A DNA stretch of 56,909 nucleotides from CAYZIC01 sp964478335 (GCA_964478335.1 CAYZIC010000004.1:1-56909); one strand, 5' to 3'. Shown: positions 25,449 to 34,519, counted from the first letter of the stretch. Notes: generated by a model not told the origin, from the letters alone. Program-made: numbers and translations.

Positions 25449-25486
25449 AAAACGCCAAAGTGTAAACGTTTACACTTTGGCGTTTT
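25449..25486. terminator. Perfect 38-bp palindrome, possible two-way terminator
   Basis: AAAACGCCAAAGTGTAAAC is followed directly by its exact complement, with A and T runs at the ends. It is about 160 bases downstream of the mnmE stop (minus strand). It could fold as a terminator stem or act as a protein-binding palindrome. Confidence 0.55.
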
Positions 25487-25489
25487 CCG

Positions 25490-25640
25490 TCTCGCGAGCG
25501 CAGCGAGCTCAATGTTTGGTGCTAGAGGCAGGCACCTGCCTCTTAATGCCTGATGCTTGATGCGGGCGAGCGCAGCAAGCACTCTCTGCTTGAGCAAGCA
25601 TTGGCACAGGCTACGGCGGTTCCCGCACAGGCTCCGCCGC
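25490..25640. repeat. Composite repeat block downstream of mnmE
   Basis: CGCGAGCGCAGCGAGC, GAGGCAGGCACCTGCCTC (palindrome), TGCCTGATGCTTGATGCGGGCGAGC (heptads plus GC word), GGTTCCCGCACAGGCTCCGCC. The same words recur near 55140-55300. Confidence 0.75.
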
Positions 25641-25645
25641 TGGTC

Positions 25646-26977
25646 TTATTTACCGACGCAAAATGTGGAGAAAATACGATCGAGGAGGTCGTGGGTGTAG
25701 GCTTTTCCGAGGATTCTAGCAAGGGCTTGGGTGGCGCTGCGTAGATGCTCGGCGGCGGGGACATAACCGATGGGGCCTGCGGTAAATTGGGCTGTGGCGG
25801 CTTGCAATTCTTGTTGGGCGAGGGTGAGCTCGCTGTAGTGGCGCTGGTCGACGACTTGGGCGACTGGCTCGGTGGTGCTGAGCTGCAACTGATCTCGCAG
25901 GGCTTGACAAACGCTCTCTTTGGCGTGGTCTGGATGCTCTCGGATGGAGATGTGTGTCACCGTTTGCTCTTGGTCGCTCTTGTTGATCAAGTGGATGGTG
26001 CGCTCAGGAGGTAGGGTTTGAATGAAGGTTTCTTCTTCGGGGTCGATGGGTGCGGTGTGGGATTTGAGGTAAATGACAACATCGGCTTGGCCTATCATGG
26101 CGTGGGCGCGGTCGACGCCTTCGTGCTCGATGGCGCAGGCGGTTTGCCGAAGGCCAGCTGTATCAACCAATCGGATGGGAACGCCGTCAAGGTCGAGGCG
26201 TTCTTCAATACTGTCGCGTGTGGTGCCGGCTGCGGCGTTGACGATGGCTCGGTTATAACCAAGCAAAAGATTGAGCAGGGATGATTTACCGGCATTGGGT
26301 TTGCCTGCGATGACGACAAGTGCGCCATCGCGCATGAGGCGGCCTTGGTGCCAAGTGGCGAGGAGCTGGGTGAGCGATTGGTTGAGGGTGGCGATCTGGT
26401 CATGGGCTTGCTCCTCAAAGCGAACGGGCAATTCGCCTTCGTCAAAGTCAAGCAGGTTCTCGACTTGCGCTGATAGGGTAAGCAGACTCTGATAAAGGGG
26501 GGCTAGGGTGCGGGACAAACGGCCGGCTAGCTGGTCGTGGGCGGCCTTGGCGGCGCGCTCTGTACGGGCTTGAATGATGTCACAGACGGCTTCTGCTTGG
26601 GTGAGGTCTATGCGACCATTGAGGAAGGCGCGTTTGGTGAATTCTCCGGGCTCTGCGGGTTGGGCACCGTGGCGGTAGAGGAGCTTGAGGATGCGCTCTG
26701 CGCTGACGGTTCCGCCGTGGCATTGGACCTCGACGACGTCTTCGCCAGTATAGCTATGGGGAGCCTTAAAGATGAGGACAATGGCATCGTCGATAGGGGT
26801 GTCGCCATCGAGAATCGTCGTATAAAAGAAACTATTGGCGGGACGCTGGCTAGGTTTGACGCGACTGGAGACCACTGGATCTAGGGTAAGAGCGGCATCT
26901 TGGCCAGAGAGTCGAATAACGGAAACACCACCTGCTCCTGGTGCGGTGGCGCAAGCTGCGATGAGGTGTGCATTCAT
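25646..26977 (-). CDS. mnmE: tRNA-U34 modification GTPase MnmE
   Basis: MnmE with MnmG puts carboxymethylaminomethyl groups on wobble U34. The N-terminal folate-binding domain (IAACATAPGAGGVSVIRLSG) is followed by the helical domain. The G domain begins near residue 222 (GKPNAGKSSLLN, AAAGTTRDSIEE, DTAGLR, NKSD). The strictly conserved C-terminal FCVGK is intact. Length 443 is normal. It overlaps the tetrapyrrole fusion gene by 4 bp (ATGA), a sign of coupled translation. The repeat block starts right after its stop. Confidence 0.97.
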   Translation of the reverse strand: MNAHLIAACATAPGAGGVSVIRLSGQDAALTLDPVVSSRVKPSQRPANSFFYTTILDGDTPIDDAIVLIFKAPHSYTGEDVVEVQCHGGTVSAERILKLLYRHGAQPAEPGEFTKRAFLNGRIDLTQAEAVCDIIQARTERAAKAAHDQLAGRLSRTLAPLYQSLLTLSAQVENLLDFDEGELPVRFEEQAHDQIATLNQSLTQLLATWHQGRLMRDGALVVIAGKPNAGKSSLLNLLLGYNRAIVNAAAGTTRDSIEERLDLDGVPIRLVDTAGLRQTACAIEHEGVDRAHAMIGQADVVIYLKSHTAPIDPEEETFIQTLPPERTIHLINKSDQEQTVTHISIREHPDHAKESVCQALRDQLQLSTTEPVAQVVDQRHYSELTLAQQELQAATAQFTAGPIGYVPAAEHLRSATQALARILGKAYTHDLLDRIFSTFCVGK

Positions 26978-28947
26978 GGTAGAGTATCTGCATAGGCGGC
27001 AATGGCCGCAGGGATGGTGGCGGTGGGGCTAATAACGGTGGGCTCAAGGCCATACTGTCGGAGCGCTTGGGCGGTCGGTTGCCCAAGCACGATCAAATCG
27101 CACTCAAAAGCCCCAAGTCCATGCTGAGCGTAAAGGCTGTGCACAGCACTGGCACTGGCAAAAAAGATCGCATCGACTTGTGGCAAAGGCTCAATGGTGA
27201 GTTGCTCATTGTCGTAGAGGATGCAGTCTGTGCCAATCTGCCAGGAGGCTTTAGCCGAACGCACCCGCAAGACGTTGCGTCCAGTAAGGTCGGGCAAGCA
27301 GGCTTGGAGGCCTTTGGCGGAGTAATCACTCTCAGGCATGATATCGATGGTGATGCCAGCCTCTGCGAAGACTTGAGCGGTGCCTGGTCCACACACGGCA
27401 ATACGGGGCAAGTCTCGACGGTCATAGGCTCGCGAAGCAAGAAGAATGCGTGCAGCGGCAGGTGAGGTGACGACGAGATCGTCAAAGGTGGCCATTTGGC
27501 TGAGAATCGTCTCGGCAGTTGGTCTTGGTACGAGCTTGATCAGCGGCTGCACGCAGGGTTTGCCACCGAGGTCGAGAATGGCCGTGCGGGCCTTTTCTGT
27601 GATGGCATCGCTGGCGGTCGTCCAAATGCGACGGCCTTGCAGAGGCCCCATCTTTTGCGGGTAGCTGTAGCGAGCGAGATCGCCGACAATAATAAGGCCT
27701 GGGGCATCGGTCGTGGCAGTGTAGGTGGCGAGATCGCCAACGGTGTGGTGCTCTACCTGTGTATCATAGCGCCCAGCATTGTAGACAATGGCGACGGGTG
27801 TCACTGCGGGATAACGTATGGCAAGTGCTGCACAGGTGGCGATTGACATAAAGTAAACCGTCGGCGTGGCCTCTCCTGCTGAGCGAAGCGTCTCAACAGT
27901 AAAGCCCTTGGAGGCTTCTCTGCGCGTCAACAAGATACCCGTAGCAGTGGTTGCGGCGGTCAATGCTGAGACACCTGGCCACACGTGATAGGCAATGCCG
28001 AGGGCATCAAGCGCGCTGACCTCTTCGGCGAGACGGCCAAAGAGTCCCGCATCTCCGCCTTTAAGGCGGACAACGCGATAGCCACAACGAGCTTTATCGC
28101 AGAGTAATTGGGTGATCTGGGCTTGCTTCATGTAGTGCGCACCGCTGCGTTTGCCCACAGGGATTGCTTGGCAATGGGGTGGCAAATAGGCGAGCAGATC
28201 GGCTCCCAGCAGCGTATCATAGAGACAGACATCGGCTTGGCTCAACTCTCGGGCACCAGCTAACGTGCAGAGCTCACCATCCCCTACCCCAGCACTGATG
28301 AATCGCACCGCCTTGGTGTGGCGGGCTCGCAGCTGGGTAAAGCTGGGATCCCCTTTGCGGAAGGTCATCGCCAAGCGCCCTTGTCCCTCAGGTGGCGGCA
28401 GCTCGTCTAGGGGAATCACCTCGGAGATACGATTGCGTAGACCGAGACGATTGAGCGCAGCGACGGCCATAATGAGGCAGTCGTAGTGACCAGCATCAAG
28501 TTGGTCAAGGCGTTGCTGGATCGTGCCACGAATGGGTGCCTGCACGCCGTTGGGCAAGATTCGCAGGGCGTAGCTGGTGCGGCGTTCACTACTGACGCCG
28601 ATGCGGGGATTGACGGGCAGGGTGTCGCGTGTCACACCGGGGGCAAAGACCCATGCGTCAGTGGGGTCTTCTCCACCGGGCAACCAAAACCAATCAATGT
28701 CCTCAGCCTGATCAGGAGGCAAGTCCTTGGCACTGTGAATGGCACAATCGATCTGATGGTTACGCAATGCCTCATCAAGACCTTGGGTAAAGAAATCACC
28801 AGGACTGCTACGCAGATCGGTCTTGAGGTCGCGGTCGCCGGGGGTGTCAATAGGACAAAGGGTATAGGCCAAGCCTAATGCCTGTACGGCTCCTTCGGTT
28901 TGTAAGAGGGCTAGGGGGCTTTTTCTTGTGCCTACACGAATTGTCAT
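26974..28947 (-). CDS. Tetrapyrrole fusion: HemC (lacking domain 3) - CobA methyltransferase - HemD
   Basis: There are three fused parts. Residues 1-210 match porphobilinogen deaminase domains 1 and 2: GTRKSPLALLQT, catalytic K74-D75 in HSAKDLP, SSERR (R122, R123), RGTIQQRL and PEGQGRLAMTFRKGD. Residues about 214-430 match uroporphyrinogen-III methyltransferase (GVGDGELCTLAG, VVRLKGGDAGLFGR, WPGVSALTAA). Residues about 436-657 match uroporphyrinogen-III synthase. The HemC part stops where domain 3, with the dipyrromethane-anchoring cysteine (GGCxxPxG), should begin. The other cysteines (31, 68, 157) are not in that context. I start at ATG 28947 because GAGGTG lies 5 bases upstream, though TTG 28959 is possible. 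The fusion should make precorrin-2/sirohaem precursors if HemC works. Confidence 0.85.
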   Translation of the reverse strand: MTIRVGTRKSPLALLQTEGAVQALGLAYTLCPIDTPGDRDLKTDLRSSPGDFFTQGLDEALRNHQIDCAIHSAKDLPPDQAEDIDWFWLPGGEDPTDAWVFAPGVTRDTLPVNPRIGVSSERRTSYALRILPNGVQAPIRGTIQQRLDQLDAGHYDCLIMAVAALNRLGLRNRISEVIPLDELPPPEGQGRLAMTFRKGDPSFTQLRARHTKAVRFISAGVGDGELCTLAGARELSQADVCLYDTLLGADLLAYLPPHCQAIPVGKRSGAHYMKQAQITQLLCDKARCGYRVVRLKGGDAGLFGRLAEEVSALDALGIAYHVWPGVSALTAATTATGILLTRREASKGFTVETLRSAGEATPTVYFMSIATCAALAIRYPAVTPVAIVYNAGRYDTQVEHHTVGDLATYTATTDAPGLIIVGDLARYSYPQKMGPLQGRRIWTTASDAITEKARTAILDLGGKPCVQPLIKLVPRPTAETILSQMATFDDLVVTSPAAARILLASRAYDRRDLPRIAVCGPGTAQVFAEAGITIDIMPESDYSAKGLQACLPDLTGRNVLRVRSAKASWQIGTDCILYDNEQLTIEPLPQVDAIFFASASAVHSLYAQHGLGAFECDLIVLGQPTAQALRQYGLEPTVISPTATIPAAIAAYADTLP

Positions 28948-28955
28948 CGAGCACC

Positions 28956-29681
28956 TCAATCGTAGATAATTTCAGGGAAAGGATTGGCACCGATTTTAAC
29001 CTTGGGGCGTTGACCAAAGAGAGCAGTACCCACGCGGATATCCGTGGCACCCTCCTCGATTGCAATCTCAAAATCCCCCGTCATTCCCATGGAGAGATGA
29101 GGCAAGACAATGCCCAGCTGAGCCTCCATATCATCGCGCAATTGACGCAACTTAGCGAAGTAAGGGCGAGCGGCCTCTGGGTCTGGATTAAATGGAGCCA
29201 TGGTCATCAACCCCGTCACGGTCAAAGGAGCATCGAGGGTTGCCTTCAGCACGGCGGGAAGCGTCTCGGGAGTCAAGCCATACTTGGAGGGTTCGCCAGA
29301 GACATTGACCTCGAGATAAATCTCAGGATGCGTGCCTGCCTCGGCGGCATTTTTCACAATCAGGTCAAAGAGCTTGATGCTATCAACAGAATGAATCACC
29401 TCAAAGAGTCTCACCGCAGCACGGGCTTTGTTGCTCTGCAAGTGACCAATGAGCTGCCAATGGGTATTCGCAGGCGAGAGGGGGATTTTCCACGTGGCTT
29501 CTTGCACCTTATTTTCGCCAAAAATGGTGAGCCCTGCATCAACAGCATCACGCACGACATCGACGCCGTGGGTTTTGGTGACAGCAATCAGCTGCACCTC
29601 GCCTCGAGAACGGTTAGCGCGCTGACAGGCGGCTTGAATACGCGCCTCGACTTGGTCGAGGGTATCGAGAATATCATTCAT
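28956..29681 (-). CDS. YggS/PLPBP-family pyridoxal-phosphate homeostasis protein
   Basis: This is an alanine-racemase-like TIM barrel that carries PLP and buffers the free cofactor without known catalysis. The PLP lysine lies in LIAVTKTHG near residue 38. LIGHLQSNKARA and MGMTGDFEIAIEEGATDIRVGTALFG are the other family signatures. Length 241 fits. An AAGAAAGG site precedes the ATG. The stop lies a few bases before the tetrapyrrole fusion gene, and its own start overlaps the thioesterase gene by 8 bp. Confidence 0.93.
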   Translation of the reverse strand: MNDILDTLDQVEARIQAACQRANRSRGEVQLIAVTKTHGVDVVRDAVDAGLTIFGENKVQEATWKIPLSPANTHWQLIGHLQSNKARAAVRLFEVIHSVDSIKLFDLIVKNAAEAGTHPEIYLEVNVSGEPSKYGLTPETLPAVLKATLDAPLTVTGLMTMAPFNPDPEAARPYFAKLRQLRDDMEAQLGIVLPHLSMGMTGDFEIAIEEGATDIRVGTALFGQRPKVKIGANPFPEIIYD

Positions 29682-30108
29682 GTGAGAAAGCCTTTCTTAA
29701 AAATAGAGGCGCACGGCACGGCTTTTTAGTCGTGGCATGGATAAATGCGAGCGTGGTCGAGCCATCAACGAGGAGCTCGCCAGCGGCATTGAGAATGCGA
29801 TAGACAAAGGTCATGGTGACCTTGGGCGTTTCGGGGACGGTCGTTTCGATGGTCAAAAGATCATCATAGGTGGCGCCCTTATGGTAGTTGATGACGGCTT
29901 TGACGACGGGCATCATAATGCCCGAAGCCTCGAGATCTGCGTAGGAGCCAAGACCACATGCGGACATTAATTCCGCACGCGCCACCTCAAAGTACTGGAA
30001 GTAGTTGCCATGCCATACGACACCCATGCGATCGGTCTCGACATAACGCACCCGTAAAGTCGTCCGATAGAGGAAAAGTGTGGATTTATCTGGTAGTATT
30101 GCTGGCAT
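29674..30108 (-). CDS. YbgC-type acyl-CoA thioesterase (hotdog fold)
   Basis: This small 4HBT-family thioesterase shows VRYVETDRMGVVWHGNYFQYFEVARAEL, where the aspartate in ETDRMG and the following histidine/tyrosine region are catalytic in relatives. At 144 residues it forms a single hotdog domain, probably tetrameric. In many bacteria YbgC sits with the Tol-Pal genes; here it lies between recR and yggS, so the exact acyl-CoA substrate is open. Confidence 0.88.
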   Translation of the reverse strand: MPAILPDKSTLFLYRTTLRVRYVETDRMGVVWHGNYFQYFEVARAELMSACGLGSYADLEASGIMMPVVKAVINYHKGATYDDLLTIETTVPETPKVTMTFVYRILNAAGELLVDGSTTLAFIHATTKKPCRAPLFLRKAFSHE

Positions 30109-30141
30109 GAGTATGAATCCTAAATAGAGAGGTTACTCAAT

Positions 30142-30747
30142 CTACGTTAATGGCCCTTGAACTTGACGCGCCTGTATAGCACGCTTGAGCGTAAGAGGAT
30201 CAGCATAGGCGACCGCACTGCCCACGGGGATGCCCCGCGCCAAACAAGAAAGCTTGACAGACTTGCCCTCGAGTCGAGAGAGCACATACCCGAGGGTCGT
30301 TTCACTCTCCATATCGGTCCCCAGGGCAAAGATCACTTCGGTGATCGCTTGGCTATCGACTCGACGCACGAGATCATCAATGCGCAAATCTGCCGGCCCC
30401 ATCTGCTTCCCGACGGACAGCTTACCCATCAAAGCATGATAGAGCCCCTTGTAAGCGCCACTTTGCTCGATCAATTCGATGTCGGAGGGTTCCTCAACCA
30501 CGCAGATCGTGTGCTTGTCACGGCGCTCATCGGTGCAGAGTCGGCAAGGATCCTCCTCGTGCGAGGTAAAGGCACCACACTGCGAACAGATACAGATCGT
30601 ATCTCTGGCTTGAGTCATAGCTCGCATGAGCCCCTCGAGCAATTGCTCCCGCCTGATCAAAGCCAAGGCAGCACGCTCCGCAGAGCGCTTCCCTAAGCCA
30701 GGCAGTCGCGCCAAAGCACTGATCAGGTTTTCGAGAGCAGGATTCAT
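30142..30747 (-). CDS. recR: Recombination mediator RecR
   Basis: RecR, with RecO and often RecF, loads RecA on SSB-coated gaps. The helix-hairpin-helix ALARLPGLGKRSAERAAL is followed by the zinc finger CSQCGAFTSHEEDPCRLC and a Toprim domain (CVVEEPSDIELIE, EVIFALGTDMESETT). The Walker-like C-terminus is normal. Length 201 fits. It lies directly after ybaB, in the classic dnaX-ybaB-recR order. Confidence 0.97.
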   Translation of the reverse strand: MNPALENLISALARLPGLGKRSAERAALALIRREQLLEGLMRAMTQARDTICICSQCGAFTSHEEDPCRLCTDERRDKHTICVVEEPSDIELIEQSGAYKGLYHALMGKLSVGKQMGPADLRIDDLVRRVDSQAITEVIFALGTDMESETTLGYVLSRLEGKSVKLSCLARGIPVGSAVAYADPLTLKRAIQARQVQGPLT

Positions 30748-30758
30748 AGCAGATACGC

Positions 30759-31091
30759 TTACTTGATCAAATCAGCAACAGGGTTGTTGCCTTCTTTCAT
30801 CATTGCTTGCATCATGTTTTGGGTTTCGGTCTTTACTCCAGCGAGCGCACCATTGATGACGGTCTTGAGCATGGTTTCAAAACGCTCCACCTTGGTGGCC
30901 TTGGTGGCGTTGATCAATTCGTTGATGGCCTCTTCGGAGACTTTGATAGAGGCGACCTTGAGGTCGCCCTTGACGACACAGGTGATGCCTGCATTTTGGT
31001 AAGTGAAGCTGATCTTTTCGACTTCCGCTTGGATACGCTTAGCGTCTTTACGCATTTGCATAGCTTGTTTGACTTGGCTGATTACGCCCAT
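30759..31091 (-). CDS. YbaB/EbfC nucleoid-associated protein
   Basis: This small homodimeric DNA-binding protein is found between dnaX and recR in many bacteria. It has an N-terminal basic coiled-coil helix (VKQAMQMRKDAKRIQAEVEKI) and the family core GITCVVKGDLKVASIKVSEEAI. The C-terminal tail is a little rich in methionine. Length 110 fits. An AAAGGAAT site precedes the ATG, and recR begins 11 bases after its stop. Confidence 0.93.
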   Translation of the reverse strand: MGVISQVKQAMQMRKDAKRIQAEVEKISFTYQNAGITCVVKGDLKVASIKVSEEAINELINATKATKVERFETMLKTVINGALAGVKTETQNMMQAMMKEGNNPVADLIK

Positions 31092-31123
31092 GGTTGGATT
31101 CCTTTGATTAAGTGTGAATAAAA

Positions 31124-32515
31124 TTAATGTTGGTCGACAGAGATTGGCGTGGCACCAAAAATCGCAATCGTGGCATTGACCACTTCGTCAGAATAGATCT
31201 GCTCAGTCATGCGTTGTTTTTGAGCGGCGGGTTGAGCAGCAGTTTGGGGTGCGGGCTCTGTGGAGGTGGGAGCAGATGCGGAGGGTTCGGTCATCTGCAC
31301 TGGGTTAGCGGGGCGAACCGACCCCGCAGGATTGGCGGCTGGAGACGCAGCCCCAGCCGCCAAACGCTGTATAATTTGGTCTCGCAATTGGGTAAGGCGC
31401 TTAATCGCCTCATCAATCGGGATCGTTTGCGCCGCACGTGCACATTTGATCAAGGTCATCTCGACCTGCGCTCGCAACGAGAGTGCAAAGCGCAACTGCG
31501 CCTCTGCCTCTGAGAGGATCTCTGTAATCGAGAGAATGCGCTTGGGATCAATCAGCGCGGATTGGTCGGCAAGCACGACCATCTGTTCGTCCGTTGACTC
31601 TTGGCGCATGACCGCTTCACCAGCTTGTTGATAGACCAAGATATTACGAAAATGGTTGACCAGCTCCGCCAAAGAGCGTCTCAGGTCTTTGCCCGTCTGG
31701 TCAAAGCCATCAATCCGCCGCAAGATCTCCGCGATGTCCCCGGTGATAATCGCCTTGGCCAACTGCTCAAGCGCCTCGCGAGAGATCAACCCAAAGACCG
31801 AGAGCACGTCTTCCTCTTTGAGATCGGCTCCCTTAAAGGCGATCAATTGATCCAATGCTGAGAGCGCATCACGCAAACCACCATTGGCACCACGCGCAAT
31901 TGCGAGCAAAGCATCATCCGTGATGGCGATCTGCTCTTCCCCACAGATAAAGCGCAAACGCTTCACGATATCCGAGATCTGGATACGCCTCAGGTCAAAT
32001 CGCTGGCACCGCGAAATAATCGTCGGCAACACCTTATCCCCCTCAGTCGTGGCAAAGATAAACTTGACATACGATGGGGGCTCTTCCAACGTCTTGAGCA
32101 ACGCATTAAATGCCTGCTTCGATAGCATATGGACTTCGTCGATGATGAAGATACGAAAGCGCCCTTTAATTGGCGGGAACTGGACTTGGTCACAAATGGT
32201 GCGAATATCCTCGACGCTATTATTCGAAGCGGCATCCATTTCGATTACATCGAGCGAGGCATCATTATCAATGCCCACGCAGCTATCACAGGTCAAGCAC
32301 GGTTTAGCCGTTGGTCCAGTTTCACAATTGAGAGCCTTGGCAAAGATACGCGAGAGCGAGGTCTTACCAATACCACGCGGCCCAATAAAAAGATAAGCAT
32401 GCGCAATGCGATCAGACTGGATTGCATTGGCAAGCGTGCGGGTGACGTGCTCTTGTCCGACGACATCTTCTAATAGCTTCGGCCGCCACTTACGGGCGAG
32501 TACTTCGTATGCCAT
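31124..32515 (-). CDS. dnaX: DNA polymerase III subunit gamma/tau
   Basis: DnaX is the clamp-loader ATPase. Walker A is GPRGIGKTSLSR, the zinc module is C-x8-C-x2-C-x2-C (CETGPTAKPCLTCDSC), Walker B is IDEVHM and sensor 1 with the SRC arginine finger is TTIISRCQRFDLRR. The collar domain (ALRFALSLRAQVEMTLIK) is followed by a short Pro/Ala/Thr-rich tail. At 463 residues it is closer to gamma length than to the long E. coli tau, so the DnaB/alpha-binding tail is short. An AAGAAAGG site sets the start. Confidence 0.96.
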   Translation of the reverse strand: MAYEVLARKWRPKLLEDVVGQEHVTRTLANAIQSDRIAHAYLFIGPRGIGKTSLSRIFAKALNCETGPTAKPCLTCDSCVGIDNDASLDVIEMDAASNNSVEDIRTICDQVQFPPIKGRFRIFIIDEVHMLSKQAFNALLKTLEEPPSYVKFIFATTEGDKVLPTIISRCQRFDLRRIQISDIVKRLRFICGEEQIAITDDALLAIARGANGGLRDALSALDQLIAFKGADLKEEDVLSVFGLISREALEQLAKAIITGDIAEILRRIDGFDQTGKDLRRSLAELVNHFRNILVYQQAGEAVMRQESTDEQMVVLADQSALIDPKRILSITEILSEAEAQLRFALSLRAQVEMTLIKCARAAQTIPIDEAIKRLTQLRDQIIQRLAAGAASPAANPAGSVRPANPVQMTEPSASAPTSTEPAPQTAAQPAAQKQRMTEQIYSDEVVNATIAIFGATPISVDQH

Positions 32516-32573
32516 AGAAAACCTTTCTTAACGAGGCGTAGCACCGTAAGTTAGGAGCTACGCCCGCGAGTCA

Positions 32574-34448
32574 TTACTTAGCCATCAAGCTAGAGACGAG
32601 CGAGATAAAGCGCTGTGCATCAGGCAATTCGGCACCTTCGGCCAAAAGCGCTTGCCCATAGAGCAAATCGATCATGTCGGTGGCTTGTGTGGTGTCGCCT
32701 ACGGCGACTGTGGACAAAAGCTTTTGGATCAAGGCATGGTCTGGATTAACCTCCAAGATACGCTTTTGCTCGGGAACGTCTTGCCCCATGGCCTTCATCA
32801 TGCGCATCATTGCTGGGCTCATTGCCGAGGCATCCTCCACCAAGCAACAGGGCGACTGAGTCAAGCGATCCGACACGCGCACTTCCTTAATGGTTGATTC
32901 GAGCTGCTTAGCAAAGGCTTCGACGAGGGGCTTGCAGGATTCGGAGGCGGCCTTGAGCTTTTCTTCCTTAGCCTGCTTTTCGCCTTCGTCTTCACCGAGG
33001 TCGAGATCGGCCTTGTCGACAAAGACGATCGGCGTACCGTCAAAGTCGCCCAAGCCGTCTGCAATCCATTGGTCAATGGGCGATGCCATCAGGAGCACAT
33101 CGTAGCCCTTTTGCTTAAGCGCCTCGAGACATGGAGAACGCCTCGCCGCATCCAGAGAATCAGCCGTCAAAGCGTAGATCGCCTTTTGCTTCTCCCCCAT
33201 TGCATCCTTGTATTGCTGCAAAGAGACAAGCGTGGCATCATCGCCAGTCATCGTCGGGTACATGATCAGCTTTTTGAGCTTATCCTTGTTTTCCCAATCC
33301 GAATGAAGCCCCTCTTTAAGCAAATCGCCAAAGGCAAGGTAAAAGGTTTTGTATTCATCGGCTTTATCCTTGGCCATCTCAGTCAATGTCTTGAAGACAC
33401 GATTGGTAAGGTCGGTGCGCATTTTGCGAATGACCGTATCGTCTTGGAGCATTTCACGCGACACATTGAGCGGGAGATCACTCGAATCGACAACACCCTT
33501 GATAAAGCGCATATACTCAGGCATTAACGCCTCAAAATCGCTGCCGATAAAGACATTGCGGACGTAGAGGTTGAGCCCATGCTTCTTATTAGGCATCATC
33601 AAGTCCATGCCCATCTCTCCAGGAATAAAGAGAATGGCCTTGTATTCGAGCACACCCTCAGCAGAGATATGCATTGTCTTGATTGGATCCTTAAAGTCAT
33701 GCGTCAAGTGCTTGTAAAACTCCACATACTCCTCAGGCTTGATTTCACTCTTACTGCGTTTCCAAATAGCACGCATCGTATTGAGTGGCTCCGCATCCTC
33801 TGCGACAGCTTTACCATCGAGAGCAAGGTAAATCGGATAGGCAATAAAGTCCGAGTAGCGCTTAACCAAGTCCTTAAGCGTCCATTCCTCAGCATATTGA
33901 TCCATACCCTCTCGCAAATGCAACGTGATCGCGGTGCCGGGTTCGCTACGGCTGCCTGCATCAAGCGTGTAATCGCCATCGCCAGTGGAGAACCACCGCA
34001 CGGCTTGTTGACCAGCGCCGCGGCGCAGAGACTCGACAGAGACAGAGTCCGCCACCATAAATGCGGCATAAAAGCCTACACCAAATTGACCGATCAGCTC
34101 GGGAATGTTCGCACCCTCTTTATTTTTGAGCGCTTCAGAGAATGCCTTGGTGCCAGACTTGGCAATTGTGCCCAAGCTATCCTCAAGCTCCTTAGCCGAC
34201 ATACCCACGCCTGTATCGACGATCGTTAGCGTATGCGCCTCCTTATCTGCCAAGAGCTGAATCTGCCACTTGGGATTCTCCGGAGCGATCGTTTGATCCG
34301 TCAACGCCAAATACTCAGCGCGATCAATCGCATCAGACGCATTGGAGATCAATTCGCGTAAAAAGATCTCTTTTTTAGAATATAAAGAATGAATCACCAA
34401 GTCTAGGACTTCTTTAATTTCAGCCTTAAACTGCTTTGTTTCAGCCAT
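32574..34448 (-). CDS. htpG: Hsp90-family chaperone HtpG
   Basis: HtpG is a cytosolic ATP-dependent chaperone. The GHKL ATPase motifs are present: ELISNASDAIDRAEYL, DTGVGMS, and IGQFGVGFYAAFMVAD. The middle domain (LYVRNVFIGSDFEALMPEYMRFIKGVVDSSDLPLNVSRE, quoted here only for its last part NVSREMLQ) and the C-terminal dimer domain are normal. I start at ATG 34448 (624 residues) because MAETKQF is the family's usual beginning and GGAGAATTC lies upstream. An in-frame reading from 34592 would add 48 unlike residues. A promoter and inverted repeat lie just upstream. Confidence 0.96.
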   Translation of the reverse strand: MAETKQFKAEIKEVLDLVIHSLYSKKEIFLRELISNASDAIDRAEYLALTDQTIAPENPKWQIQLLADKEAHTLTIVDTGVGMSAKELEDSLGTIAKSGTKAFSEALKNKEGANIPELIGQFGVGFYAAFMVADSVSVESLRRGAGQQAVRWFSTGDGDYTLDAGSRSEPGTAITLHLREGMDQYAEEWTLKDLVKRYSDFIAYPIYLALDGKAVAEDAEPLNTMRAIWKRSKSEIKPEEYVEFYKHLTHDFKDPIKTMHISAEGVLEYKAILFIPGEMGMDLMMPNKKHGLNLYVRNVFIGSDFEALMPEYMRFIKGVVDSSDLPLNVSREMLQDDTVIRKMRTDLTNRVFKTLTEMAKDKADEYKTFYLAFGDLLKEGLHSDWENKDKLKKLIMYPTMTGDDATLVSLQQYKDAMGEKQKAIYALTADSLDAARRSPCLEALKQKGYDVLLMASPIDQWIADGLGDFDGTPIVFVDKADLDLGEDEGEKQAKEEKLKAASESCKPLVEAFAKQLESTIKEVRVSDRLTQSPCCLVEDASAMSPAMMRMMKAMGQDVPEQKRILEVNPDHALIQKLLSTVAVGDTTQATDMIDLLYGQALLAEGAELPDAQRFISLVSSLMAK

Positions 34449-34519
34449 AATTGAATTCTCCTTAATTGATTGAATAGGCCTGATTGACGCAGGAGTATTT
34501 ATTAATCTACGCCAATAAA

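Larger units (their letters stand above)
24786..25645. other. 860-base spacer rich in repeats and palindromes
   Basis: No convincing gene is seen. From left to right it holds a possible short membrane-peptide frame (minus, 24829-24921), GC-word and heptad repeats (24950-25030), an inverted repeat (25194-25223) among TGCAAC/TGCAAT direct repeats (to about 25290), a perfect 38-bp palindrome (25449-25486), and a block of GC words and heptads up to the mnmE stop. Confidence 0.6.

Noticed and set aside
30759..32570. SRP RNA (ffs) near dnaX
   Set aside because: The gene order is right for it in some bacteria, but the conserved GGAAGGAAGCAGC core is absent.
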